Counted from the stretch's first letter, positions 23,601 to 31,973 are shown. The stretch: 32,464 nt of DNA from Chlorokybus atmophyticus (GCA_009103225.1 RHPI01001737.1:638667-671130), one strand, 5' to 3'. The notes: a model not told the origin generated them from the sequence alone. A program made the numbers and translations.

Positions 23601-23637
23601 CAGTATGTTAGCACAGCAAAGACATGAGTTGAGCTAG
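17680..23637 (+). CDS. Tnp2-type transposase fused to PHD finger and Ulp1 protease
   Basis: About 21 exons on the plus strand: 17680-17899, 17973-18101, 18189-18633, 18700-18866, 18944-19117, 19476-19592, 19674-19844, 19946-20026, 20146-20362, 20436-20706, 20781-20940, then (7-N gap) 21001-21292, 21397-21507, 21607-21686, 21762-21944, 22038-22300, 22374-22644, 22708-22899, 22976-23186, 23299-23415 and 23533-23637. Phases agree throughout apart from the gap, giving about 717 plus 608 codons. The order is an N-terminal Cys cluster (CFCRDCKG), an acidic linker and a Tnp2 core (RLAMFIDGMSPF, NLPIAKMHKT, IPGPKQPEN, DYPALAKAAL, YQGHRRYLPDDHPYR, GPMHIFANL). A C-terminal DUF4216-like part follows (IHWYGRVQSFDVVVIAG), then a PHD finger (CFVCKDGG to ECPRHE) with a second Cys/His cluster, SUMO-interaction-like VVDLVGSDDD and IMVLDD, and a C48 protease with His (22980), Asp (23055) and Cys (23326). 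It would cut and move the element; the extra modules suggest histone reading and SUMO removal. Confidence 0.85.
19118..19475 (+). repeat. Transposase intron carrying a 61-bp minisatellite
   Basis: This intron (GTAACA donor, GTCAG acceptor) is several times longer than its neighbours because it holds tandem units starting near 19245, 19306 and 19367, with diverged copies on either side. Each unit reads GGCGGCATGTAAGACCTCGG followed by TGTCCTTGCC and a TGTTTGTTTGTGTG run. Confidence 0.85.
20994..21000. other. Assembly gap of 7 N inside the transposase
   Basis: Seven N follow ATTCTCCATG. The exon before it ends at 20940, and the reading frame resumes at 21001. Tnp2 proteins normally have a further conserved stretch between these points, so more sequence is probably missing than the seven N suggest. 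Confidence 0.9.
21808..22150 (+). other. PHD finger and second Cys/His cluster within the transposase
   Basis: The first module reads YCFVCKDGG, then SGCDVEGCWKSYHAHC, then YWECPRHE: the C4HC3 pattern of a PHD finger with the Trp just before the last Cys pair. Across the intron at 21945-22037 come CHVKNCNEAAFQVC, CANSLCRRH and CSRC, a second zinc cluster like the extended PHD found in some chromatin proteins. PHD fingers bind histone H3 tails; a targeting role for the transposon is inferred. Confidence 0.8.
22600..23637 (+). other. Ulp1/C48 SUMO protease domain of the transposase
   Basis: The segment begins ELNDTILHFF, as Ulp1 domains do. It then has THWSLLLVCN (catalytic His), LLVHLDSLG (catalytic Asp) and QQKDGVACGLFVMLYLD (oxyanion Gln and catalytic Cys). 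All catalytic residues are present, so the protease may be active even if the transposase is not. Ulp1 proteases mature SUMO and remove it from conjugates. Confidence 0.85.
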
Positions 23638-24373
23638 TAGTAGCAGGTGGTGTGTAGCATAGCAATGCTGTAGTCCATATCAGAGCTGTCCCCCACCATC
23701 AACTCAAACCAGCTGTGTAGAATTGCTGAGCAACTCTGGCTGTGACATATACTAGACTGTATATTAGAATTAGCAGTGCAATCTACTTGGTTTTCAATCA
23801 CATTCGAGACTTGACCAAAATGAGAGTATATGTTTATTCGTGTGGGGTTGAATATTCACTCACCGCTAGGAGTTAGTGCAAAACGTATTGGTTGGTTTTG
23901 GAATGGTGTAGAAAATTCACTCAAAGCTAGGACTTAGTGTGAATCGTATTGCGTAGTTTTAGATTGGTGTTGAATGTTCACTCACATCTGTGGCATGAAA
24001 CTGATGAAGGTTATGAATATACATGTGTGACAAGCTGATCAACTGATTATTCACGGGTAGTTGGGACTTGGTGAGTTTAAGCTGTTTGTTATAGCCACAA
24101 GTCTATGCCCCTTCATGAATGTTCAGGCAATGTATAGCTGAATATTTAGCAGAGCACATGCTGTGTCCATTCACAATTGCATGCCCTTGAACATTTAACC
24201 GATTTCAACTGAATATACGAGGTATATGGGTTTTGAAAGGTGGCATTGATTTATCATGTGGATTCACGCGATTTATAGTTGAATGTCGCGATTTCGTTGT
24301 GGCAGGGATTGCACAGAATGTACGAAAACACTTGAATATTCACTCGATAAAAAGCTGAAACGGTAAATCAAAC
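23638..24373. repeat. Right subterminal repeat zone
   Basis: Non-coding between the transposase stop and the right terminal repeat. GAATATTCACTC-type words recur near 23850, 23910, 23970, 24045, 24195 and 24335, some in GAAAATTCACTCAAAGCTAGGA contexts spaced about 60 bp apart. They match the left zone, as expected for binding sites shared by both ends. Confidence 0.72.
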
Positions 24374-24433
24374 GAATATTCAGTGCGTTTGCCGTGAATT
24401 TTCATAAATTCGGGGGTCTCATAACTACCGGTG
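24374..24433 (-). repeat. Right terminal inverted repeat
   Basis: Its reverse complement starts CACCGGTAGTTATGAG and follows the left end through TGAAAATTCA to CTGAATATTC. It ends TACCGGTG, directly before the CTT duplication. Confidence 0.88.
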
Positions 24434-24436
24434 CTT
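24434..24436 (+). repeat. Target-site duplication CTT (right)
   Basis: Matches 10627-10629. Read on the minus strand it is the AAG codon shared by the two halves of the interrupted exon. Confidence 0.8.
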
Positions 24437-25317
24437 GTTGCTGTTAAACAGTGTCCACTTGTACTCCTTCTCAAGGACATGCTTGATCTTGGTGACGTTC
24501 TCAGACCGGACATGCGTAGCTTTCTTCAGGGCGACACTCCAGTGGAAGGGGCACTTCTTGGGAGTCCAGTACACCTCATAAAACTTGGCCGCATCAGTCT
24601 CGTCGTCATGGTCGAAGCCAACTACCTGTCACGGGCAGGTTGGTCAGTGTCACGGTGCAGTGCGGTTATGAAGCATTCACAGCACCTGACACATGACGTT
24701 ACGAATAGTGTCCTCCTTGGGATAAACGTGGCTCTCTACCAAGTGGCCGTTTATGATTTCAACGACGGCATCTCGCAAATGCTGTCCACAGAAGAACAAT
24801 CCGTCACACACATACACACAGTGTCACAGTGTCACACAGTGCTTACCTCGTTGCCAATCTTCCACTTGCTCGGAGAAGGGTTGCTGACGGCCGAGGTTGC
24901 CACGTCACGGCCAAATGCGTTTGGGTTGGGGGTTCCAATCGACCCTCTGCAAGCACAACCACACGAGTCATGCTGCCAGCCATGAAAGATGCAACCCTCA
25001 CAATTGCAAAAGAAGAACAACGTGCACAGTGTATCCAGAACGCATGCAGTGAGTCACTGTGCTAGTCATGAAAGAAGCAAGCATCCAAGTATAAGGTTGA
25101 GCAAGAAGCAACGTGCACAGTGCATCAAGAACGCATGCAGTCTAGCTTGCCCTTGCGACTGCGGTGTCAGGTAGAGTTGTTGTGATGTGTTGGGCGTTAG
25201 CGCGGGGTCTTGCTGCGATTGGTTGGCGACGGTTGCCTGACTGAACACTGGGGGCAATGTGGACAACTTGCGCTGACCTCCACGACGAGGTGCACTTACG
25301 GATGGACCACGAGGCAT

Positions 25318-25916
25318 CTCTCCAACTGATAGTCGGGTGCCGCCTGTTTAGCTGTAAGTGGCGCTGCCGCCTCCAACGCTGCCGCCGCCGGTTGGCCCGC
25401 CCGAATGTATGAGGCGCGAAAACGAAAATGAGGCGGTTTTGAACGTCTAGAGTCCCGCACTAGAGTCGCACTTGTAGTGCGTCCTTGCTCCTATGGTTGA
25501 TGGTACGACTTATGCATTCGTGCCATGCATGCTTCGTACAACCATTGTTACCAATGGTTGTGTCGTAACATTTATGGTACGGCAGAGGCATCTCTCGTCC
25601 AACCTCAGCGATTGCCGTACAATGGCTCTATCGTACCATCCATGGTACGACAGAGGCATTGCTCGATCAGCCCAAATGGGAGTTAGCATGCACTCACCCA
25701 AACACGCTTCATTGATGGCCGGATGATGGCACGCAGGGGCACCAGGTCGATGACGGGTCGAATGTCAGGCTTGATGGGCCTGGGTTCGACTAGGAGGCGG
25801 AGGACCAGGAGTCGGAGGAGGCGGCGGCGGCGGCGGCGGCGGCGTGGCACATCTTGCGAGAAGTTGTGGTCGTAAGAGTTCAAGCAGCGAAGCCCGCTAC
25901 TACCGGTCGCCACGTC
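25318..25916. promoter_or_regulatory. Divergent promoter region with inverted repeats
   Basis: This region separates the minus-strand gene starting at 25317 from the plus-strand OTU gene starting at 25917. It contains short palindromes: ACAACCATTG / CAATGGTTGT (25538-25561) and TCGTACCAT / ATGGTACGA (25631-25650). It also has a direct repeat of ATGGTACG-CAGAGGCAT (25574 and 25642), and a GGC trinucleotide run sits near 25829-25853. No TATA box is obvious. Confidence 0.45.
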
Positions 25917-28900
25917 ATGGATCATGGCAGGCGTCAGCAATGGGGCTGTCCAACATGCATCACCAACATTAAACAAACCAGCAGGCAAGCCATAAAAGAC
26001 CATCTTCACACAGAGAGCTGCTTGATGGCTCGTTTTCTGCAACAGGGAGTGGATCAGGAGCTGCAGTCCTTGGAGCCCCTTGTCAGAACCATGCGGGACC
26101 AATTGCGGCTGTGGGAACAAGCACAAAGGAATGCAGAGGTACGCTCAACAGACACATGCATTTCCTTGCAAGAGCAATTTGTTTTTTAGCGCAGTCCATG
26201 TGATATATGTAGCGTGGCTGCAGGCCTCCACTATTCACCCATACCCACCCTACAGTCAAGCCGACATTGCGAAAGCAAGAGCAGATAGACAGAGCTGGGC
26301 GGCGGTATGTTGTTGCCAATCTCGCTGTGCATGTTAACTGCAATGTCGGCTCCAATGCGTGCCTACCTTTGCATGCTAGGATGTACGTGAGCGTGCGAAG
26401 TCGCGCGCGCGTGCCGAACGAAGTAGGCTGGGTTTGAGCAGAGGAGCGCGTGGCCATTCGTCCGGCATTTAAACAATAGTGCATCAACCAGCAATGACGC
26501 AGTCCATGCAATCATTCGTGCATCAACCAGCAATGCCGCAGGTGACTGTTCGAAGCAACCAACTGATGACGGTGTGACGCAGTTGACTATTGCAATTGCA
26601 GTGTCGCAAGCATGCAGCTAATCCACATGTGATTGGTTGACAGCACCACAGTGCACTAAGTCTTGTTAGAGCTCCTATGCAAGCCTGGATTCAATCCCAT
26701 CAACTGGTCCTTCAATCCCACTTGCTGATGGGCGCGGCGGCAATGCGGCATCAGTTTAACATGTATGTTGGCCTGTTGAATCCCGACATGTCCATTGGGG
26801 CAGTGGCGCATGATGTGTCCATGGCTCACGAGCTCCGTGACGAGTCTGCCATCGAGGGTGGCGGGGAGAGTGCAGCCAATACCACCTTGTCAGCCCCCAT
26901 GGCTTCCCCTGCTCCATGCAGCCCACGGGCCATTGAGGTAAGTCGCTGTCTTTTATGCTCGTGCCTTGGTAACAATGCGTCAGGCACTGCATAAGCTTAT
27001 ATTCGTCCTTTGCAACATTGTGAGCCATCTTCCTGGGTCCTGTATACAGCCCCCCTTGCTGCATGCACAAGTGGTCTCATCTGCAGCTCCTGCTCCCCTC
27101 CCAGCCAGAGCGCAACCACCTTCCGCGGCACCAGTCCTTCGTGCACTGCCATCTCCGCCACGAGCAGCACCGGTGATTGCGGGGCAACAATCCTTCTTGC
27201 TGCCACCGGCGAGACCACAGCACAATGCAACAACTGATGTGGCTTCTGCACCTACCTTACCCCACCCGCTGCAAGTTGAAGCCGGCAGTCTGCCCCAAAC
27301 TCAGGTACTTTATCAGTCACTGTGACTCTTGCCGTCCACAGTTGGACACACCATGTGAGTGCTGTATGCGCATGCAGCAGGGGTCACCACCTGCCAGCGA
27401 GTCATCAGAGGAGCTGGCCGCAACCCGCATACGGCCATCAGTCATGCTAGGTGGCCAGCTCGCCTCATGGGACCACTTCAATGCGCCAACGGATGGTAAT
27501 TGCTTCTACCATTGTGTATTTCGCGCCAGGCCATCCATAGCGCAAAGTGTCCTGGATGAGCACAAGTGCCCCAGCTCGAGCAGATTTTGGGCCATGCTGG
27601 ACACCATGGACGACGGCAGGGGGCACACTCTCCGCAAAATTACTGCCAAGGCTGTTGATGCAGGCGTGGCGAGCAGAATCCTAGACTTCTGCAGAGCCAC
27701 TTGTGCCGCGAGAGAGATGGCGCAGTATTACGACAAACTGCCTGCGACCATGTTGGCTGATATCAACTGCAACATTGACCTAGCCATGGCCAAGGTGCGA
27801 CAGATCGTGCGGAGAAAAGATGTGTACGTCGAGCACCTGCAGATGACCATGTTTGCCAACAAGCTGGGCTTGTTGATTGGCTGCGTGACCGTCCAGCGCG
27901 AGCATGGGGAGTGGGTACCACGGCCCGGCAGCGCAGTTTGGGTTGGAAATAAAGAAGCCCCCAACTCAGTCCTGGTGGTGGGCAACATTGCTCCTGATGA
28001 GTTCGAGGCACACTTTTGGCTCCTCAAGCCTGCAAGCACCGAACAGTGGTCGTGGCCTATGCATGAAGTGCCACCGGAGGTAACACACCTGATCGGAGAG
28101 TTGCGGAATGGCGATGCCAATTCCCCGCTACCACCGGCTGTGACCCAGTGTGCTGCGCCCACGCCTCAGGCCTCGCCTTCGTGTGTTAGGCAAGAAGTAG
28201 CCGAGTGTTCTGCACATCCTGCCTCCCCTCAACCACAGCCACATGCTCGCAATCCCAATTCAGCACCCTCCCTTCCTGCCGCGGAGACTCACTTGCCACC
28301 GCACTCTGACCATCCGGAGGCATCTCCATCAAGAAGCAGCTGTAGCTCGCCCTCTCCTTCTAAGCTTGCCACATTGATCCCAGCTTGTCTTGTTGGTAAA
28401 GAGATTGATCGAGGTGTCCTGAAAGCTGCGCTAAAAGACAAAGGCTTCATGCTCGACCTCATGAAGCAACATGAGGTCGTGGAGGAACGGGAGGCAACCA
28501 ACAAGCGCAAGGCTGTGGAGCAAGAAGATAACGCCTTGCCTCCTCTGAGTGACAGTGCCACGGAGAGCGCCTGCCAGGATGTGCAGGGTGACAAAAACAA
28601 AAAACAGAAGGTTGTTGGAACAAAGGACGCTGACTGGACCAAAAAAGGAAAGGTGAGGCATCGTTACAACATTAGAAGAAGCACAGCGCCTTGAAGCCTC
28701 ACTGGGGCTGATTGTGTGTCCTGAGTAGGCACATGCGGGTTTACAGCGTCAAGTGGTTGCTCAGCATCGTCCAGAGAGACAGCCGGTGCGGCACGAGCTG
28801 CCTAAGCTCAAAGCACCGACGCGCAGACGCTTTTGGGGGCTGACTCGTAGTGCAAAGGAGTTGATCACCCTACAGTACGCCCAAGACGCGCGGCATCACG

Positions 28901-28977
28901 GCATACGGCATGCCTCGAGGTGGGTGACGAAAGTTTGCAACAAGTGGGAGCAAACGCGGAGAATGCGGTCTAAATAG
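25917..28977 (+). CDS. OTU-domain cysteine protease with C2HC finger
   Basis: Proposed exons are 25917-26138, 26224-26304, 26380-26426, 26652-26937, 27050-27304, 27342-28652 and 28729-28977, joining in phase into about 816 codons. The N-terminus has a C2HC finger (WGCPTC, then H-x5-C), a charged helical stretch (ARADRQSWAADVRERAKSRA), and a Pro/Ala-rich linker. The OTU domain holds the catalytic Cys in FNAPTDGNCFYHCVF (codon 27501), the strand LGLLIGCV, and the catalytic His in FEAHFWLL (28011). A long Pro/Ser region and a Lys-rich, probably nuclear C-terminus (DKNKKQKV, TRRRFWGLTRS) follow. OTU enzymes remove ubiquitin and also occur in some transposons. Uncertain parts: the GC donor at 26427, the very short intron at 27305-27341 (37 bases), and the small exon at 26380. 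It is divergent from the disrupted gene and upstream of two further plus-strand genes. Confidence 0.72.
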
Positions 28978-29016
28978 ACCTCTGGGGATTGGCCGTGGTT
29001 GGAACCCATACACGAT

Positions 29017-29655
29017 ATGGCCATCCGTAGTACGTTGTTGCCCCTCGCCGTCCTCGATATGATGGTGTTGTTGCTGCCGCAGCACCCCGGCAATGTGCAA
29101 GAGCTATCTGCGGAGCAGAACTTCGACCTGCTGCAGCAGATGTACCTGTCGATGTCGACTAATGCGGGTCGAGATGTGTGCCACTACCTGAGCAAACATA
29201 CTGGGTGGCAAGTAAAACCATTCGAGCTGTACTTGGCGTGCTTTGGCTGGCAGTGGCTGTATGTCATACGGCACGTCGAGCTGATTTTGTGGAAGCTTGA
29301 AAAAAATGACGATGGGGGGGAATACACGAGTGACGACAGCCATGTCGAGGGCCTGGATGAACGCATGCTGGACGAGACCACCAAGACCAGCAGGTGGTGT
29401 ATGGTGGCAGATGGGCGTCAGGTGATCCAGCAGGCAGTGGAGCGTTATGCTGCGCCATTCAGATGGGAGTCGCTACGCCTGCAACGCAATAACAGAATTT
29501 GGTGGCAGAGGCAGCTTGCACACCCGCGTGCACCATGTGTGCTGATTTGTCGCATTGAAGAGCCACCCCCCGCAAGCGGATGGGGAGACGCCCTGTTGCA
29601 AGAAAGCGATGTGCCATGTCTGCATCATAGCACATTAGAAGACTGTGGCAAATAA
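29017..29655 (+). CDS. Unknown single-exon protein, 212 aa
   Basis: The first ATG of this open frame is at 29017, giving 212 codons ending at TAA or its equivalent at 29653-29655, only 40 bases after the OTU gene's stop. It has a hydrophobic start (LLPLAVLDMMVLLLP), a helical segment (NFDLLQQMYLSMSTNAGRDV), an aromatic stretch (YLACFGWQWLYVIRHVELIL), an acidic patch (DDGGEYTSDDSHVEGLDE) and a Trp/Arg-rich part (NNRIWWQRQLAHPRAP). I recognise no family. The hydrophobic stretches are broken by charged residues, so membrane insertion is doubtful. The tight spacing suggests either a separate gene of the same mobile unit or a further exon of the OTU gene. Confidence 0.5.
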   Translation: MAIRSTLLPLAVLDMMVLLLPQHPGNVQELSAEQNFDLLQQMYLSMSTNAGRDVCHYLSKHTGWQVKPFELYLACFGWQWLYVIRHVELILWKLEKNDDGGEYTSDDSHVEGLDERMLDETTKTSRWCMVADGRQVIQQAVERYAAPFRWESLRLQRNNRIWWQRQLAHPRAPCVLICRIEEPPPASGWGDALLQESDVPCLHHSTLEDCGK

Positions 29656-30247
29656 ATCAAAGATTCCACAAGGGTGTCCATTCTGCAAGCAACCTCACCC
29701 GTTTTGGTCGCCACGCCTGATGCAAGACGCCAACGTGTCGGCGGTGATTTGGCCCCCGCCTTGATGCCAATTGTGCATGTATTGTAGTTTTGTGTTGGCT
29801 TCCTGTGAACCATGTAGGTACATGTATAGTTGCAGCATGGTGCATGGTGCACCAGAGATCTGCTGTTGTTAGAAGCATTGGCTGTACATGTGTATGATGA
29901 CTGCCCGGCGCATGAGTCAGTGCATGGCTTGCATACCTCGCTGGTTTAGAGCATGGTTGACAGCAACAAACTCGGACAGCGCTCTGGGTTCCATGGCATG
30001 ACAGCACAGTATAACTCTACGATCGTGGTAGTCAGCGAGTATCCTTGTAATGTAGTACCATTCACAGATGGAGTACCATTCATGTTGATGCAGTACCATG
30101 CATGGTACTGCAATAGCGTATAAGGTACAGTCGTGCTTCACTTGAAGTTTGACCCATTTAGGGTTCGTAAGATGGCAACCCTAAATTGATGCCCATACCC
30201 TAAAGTCTCGCTCAGTTTGTGGGCAGCCGTGCCGATTCCTATTTTGC
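29656..30247. other. Intergenic with GGTAC-containing palindromes
   Basis: No coding stretch is supported. A perfect 22-base palindrome lies at 30090-30111, with two further AGTACCATTCA words at about 30053 and 30072. AGGGTT / AACCCTAAA telomere-like words occur near 30161-30205 but do not form an array. This region should hold the promoter of the methyltransferase gene. Confidence 0.5.
30090..30111. repeat. Perfect 22-bp palindrome
   Basis: Two 11-base halves, GCAGTACCATG and CATGGTACTGC, are exact reverse complements. The core resembles the CGTACCAT-ATGGTACG dyad at 25631-25650, so related inverted words flank the OTU and 212-codon genes. Confidence 0.85.
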
Positions 30248-31973
30248 ATGATGTCGGCGGCAGCAGTTGAATCACCCTCACCTAGGAGACCATGCTTGGT
30301 GTGCCCACAATGCAATGCGTACGTATGTGCCAATGGCCGTAGGCAGCAAATGCGAGCACACTTGACCGAATGCCAGCGAGTGCAGACAGTGTGCCACGGT
30401 TTTAGTGCTGCTTGTTGGCATCACACCACACACAATGTCGACGTGTTTGGCTGCCGCCTCGGCCAAGTGCTGTGCAAGAAACCCGAGTTTTTCCATTGCG
30501 TGCAGTGCGTGTGCGAATCGTGCTCGCGCTCATGCTTCGAGTGGCGAGGGGAACCCATGCGCTTCTTCACATGGACAACACCGGGACATGTGGTTAGTGG
30601 ACAGGTGGTGGATGCTGTGGAGGTAATCCACGAGAGTGGACCGCGACGTATCACTGCATGTTATGTTGGGCGTATGCTTATTTCATGCATGTTGAAGCTG
30701 TTGTCGCATTTAGAGCAGTCTTGCACGGTGTGGGCGTGGGCAGTTCCATCCCCTGGCCGCTGTAGAGGAGGCAGACCATCGACCATTGGACAGCGCACTG
30801 CATCGGCTGCGAAACGCAGTTAAGTTGGGATGCGAGCAGCTGATCGGTATGAGTGTCATGGTGCATTGGCCGCTGGATGGGGAATGGTATGCGGGCGTTG
30901 TGGAATCATTCAAGCAAGCGTCAGGTCAGCATCGCTTCGTGGCGTGCGAGATTGAGGACGCATCATATATGCATGGTGCAATGGAAAATGTCTTTGCAGG
31001 GCACCGTATAGTATTCGATGACGGTGATCGACCACAAACCATCAACTTCAACGGGCACAACGTATTCGCGTACACATCAGTTGACGGGGCACGCCATGTT
31101 CTGCGCGCCGGAGGGGAGACCGTCAGTTGCAAAGTAAGCCCGGACGGCATCATTGTTAGTCCCTGGCCAGCACCACGGCCAGCCTTGACCACATACACGC
31201 CATTTGACAACAAGCTGGGACGCACACGCAGACCAAGGGCACTCGACCTATTCTGCGGCGGTGGCGGTGCCAGTGTCGGTCTATACCACGCAGGCTTTGA
31301 CGTGACCGGGATGGACATAAGTCCCTCCTCTGAGTACCCGCTGCCCTTCATACACCGCGATGTATGCACCCTGAGTGCAGGAGAGCTGAGCGAGTACGAG
31401 CTCATCTGGGCCAGTCCACCATGCCAGGCCTATTCAGGTGCTATCTCGGCACCTCAACGGGCGGCACATGGCACATTCTGAAGACACCATGATATGATAC
31501 CGCTCGTCCGACGTCTGCTGCTTTCAAGCCAGGTCAAGTTTGTGATTGAGAATGTGCCAGGAGCAGCTTCCTCATTCAGACCCAATCTGTCCCTTTGTGG
31601 CACGATGTTTGGCCTATCAACTTTCCGACACCGTCTGCTTGAGACACAGCCAGTGGTAGCTACCCCACCAGCACGCTGCTCGCACGCGGGCAAGGCAGTT
31701 GGACTGCCATCGCCGCACCTGTCCGCTAGCGCGAAGAAGACAATCGTGACATCAAACGCGCCACAGCAGATGTACCCGGTCTATGGCCTTCCAAGCACCA
31801 GGGGCGGCATTGCTGCGTGGCAAACAGCGCTGGGAGTGCCATGGATGACCTCGGCCGTTTCCATAGCGAATGCAGTTCCTCCCGCAATGGCGGAGTGCAT
31901 AGGGCGTCTCATGCTTGAAACAATGGATATGCGCTGTGACTACCCTCCTGTGTCATGGAACTATGAGGCTTGA
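30248..31973 (+). pseudogene. C5 DNA methyltransferase with Cys-rich and Tudor-like N-terminus; one in-frame stop
   Basis: Proposed exons are 30248-30622 and 30768-31973, in phase (GAG|GTAATC donor; acceptor near CTGTAGAG). Residues about 1-125 hold a C2HC finger (CPQC, then H-x3-C) and a second Cys cluster (CVQCVCESCSRSC). Residues about 150-200 are Tudor-like (MSVMVHWPLDGEWYAGVV, then IVFDDGD). The methyltransferase follows: motif I LDLFCGGGGASVGL, motif II-like DVTGMDI, motif IV ASPPCQAYS with catalytic Cys at 31422, motif VI ENVPGA, motif VIII TFRHRLLE, and a C-terminal ALGVPWM / NAVPPAMAECIG block as in phage and bacterial enzymes. It would methylate cytosine C5 in DNA. A TGA at 31479-31481 interrupts the frame between motifs IV and VI; the frame is otherwise open to 31973. 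If the TGA is real, the protein is truncated and inactive; a sequencing error or recent C-to-T change at a CGA are alternatives. The splice junction is the weakest part. Confidence 0.8.

Larger units (their letters stand above)
10630..24433 (+). mobile_element. CACTA/EnSpm DNA transposon, 13.8 kb
   Basis: The element starts CACCGGTA at 10630 and ends TACCGGTG at 24433. The outer 60 bases match in inverted orientation at about 46 of 60 positions by eye. It is flanked by 3-bp CTT duplications, and each end has a 650-750-bp subterminal zone rich in TTATTCAC/GAATATTCAC words. It carries a minus-strand RGG-tail gene, a small plus-strand gene and a large Tnp2-type transposase gene fused to PHD and Ulp1 modules. 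The Tnp2 type, terminal CAC and 3-bp duplication agree on CACTA. It has inserted into an exon of a minus-strand gene. Activity is doubtful because a possible catalytic residue is changed and an assembly gap interrupts the transposase. Confidence 0.9.
9797..25317 (-). pseudogene. Unknown gene split by the CACTA element
   Basis: A minus-strand gene begins at an ATG at 25317. Proposed exons are 25317 to about 25147, 24946-24847, 24781-24686, 24625-24434, then after the transposon 10626-10622, 10518-10457, 10367-10189 and 10063-9797 (stop at 9797-9799). Removing the transposon and one CTT copy rejoins the fourth exon in frame, reading FNSNKRK across the junction, six codon positions before a strong GTAAGT donor. 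All downstream phases fit. The first intron appears to start with GC (GG|GCAAGC). The protein has a Ser/Thr/Gln-rich start, a middle part with YEVYWTPKK and a helical, charged C-terminus. I recognise no family. The 13.8-kb insertion almost certainly destroys the normal transcript. Its position divergent to the OTU gene suggests it may itself belong to an older mobile element. Confidence 0.68.

Noticed and set aside
25829-25853. N-terminal extension of the OTU protein through the GGC run
   Set aside because: No ATG lies upstream in that frame before 25917; the upstream frame opens only from non-ATG codons.
30150-30210. Telomere-like repeat
   Set aside because: Only isolated TTTAGGG / CCCTAAA words occur, at irregular spacing; no array.
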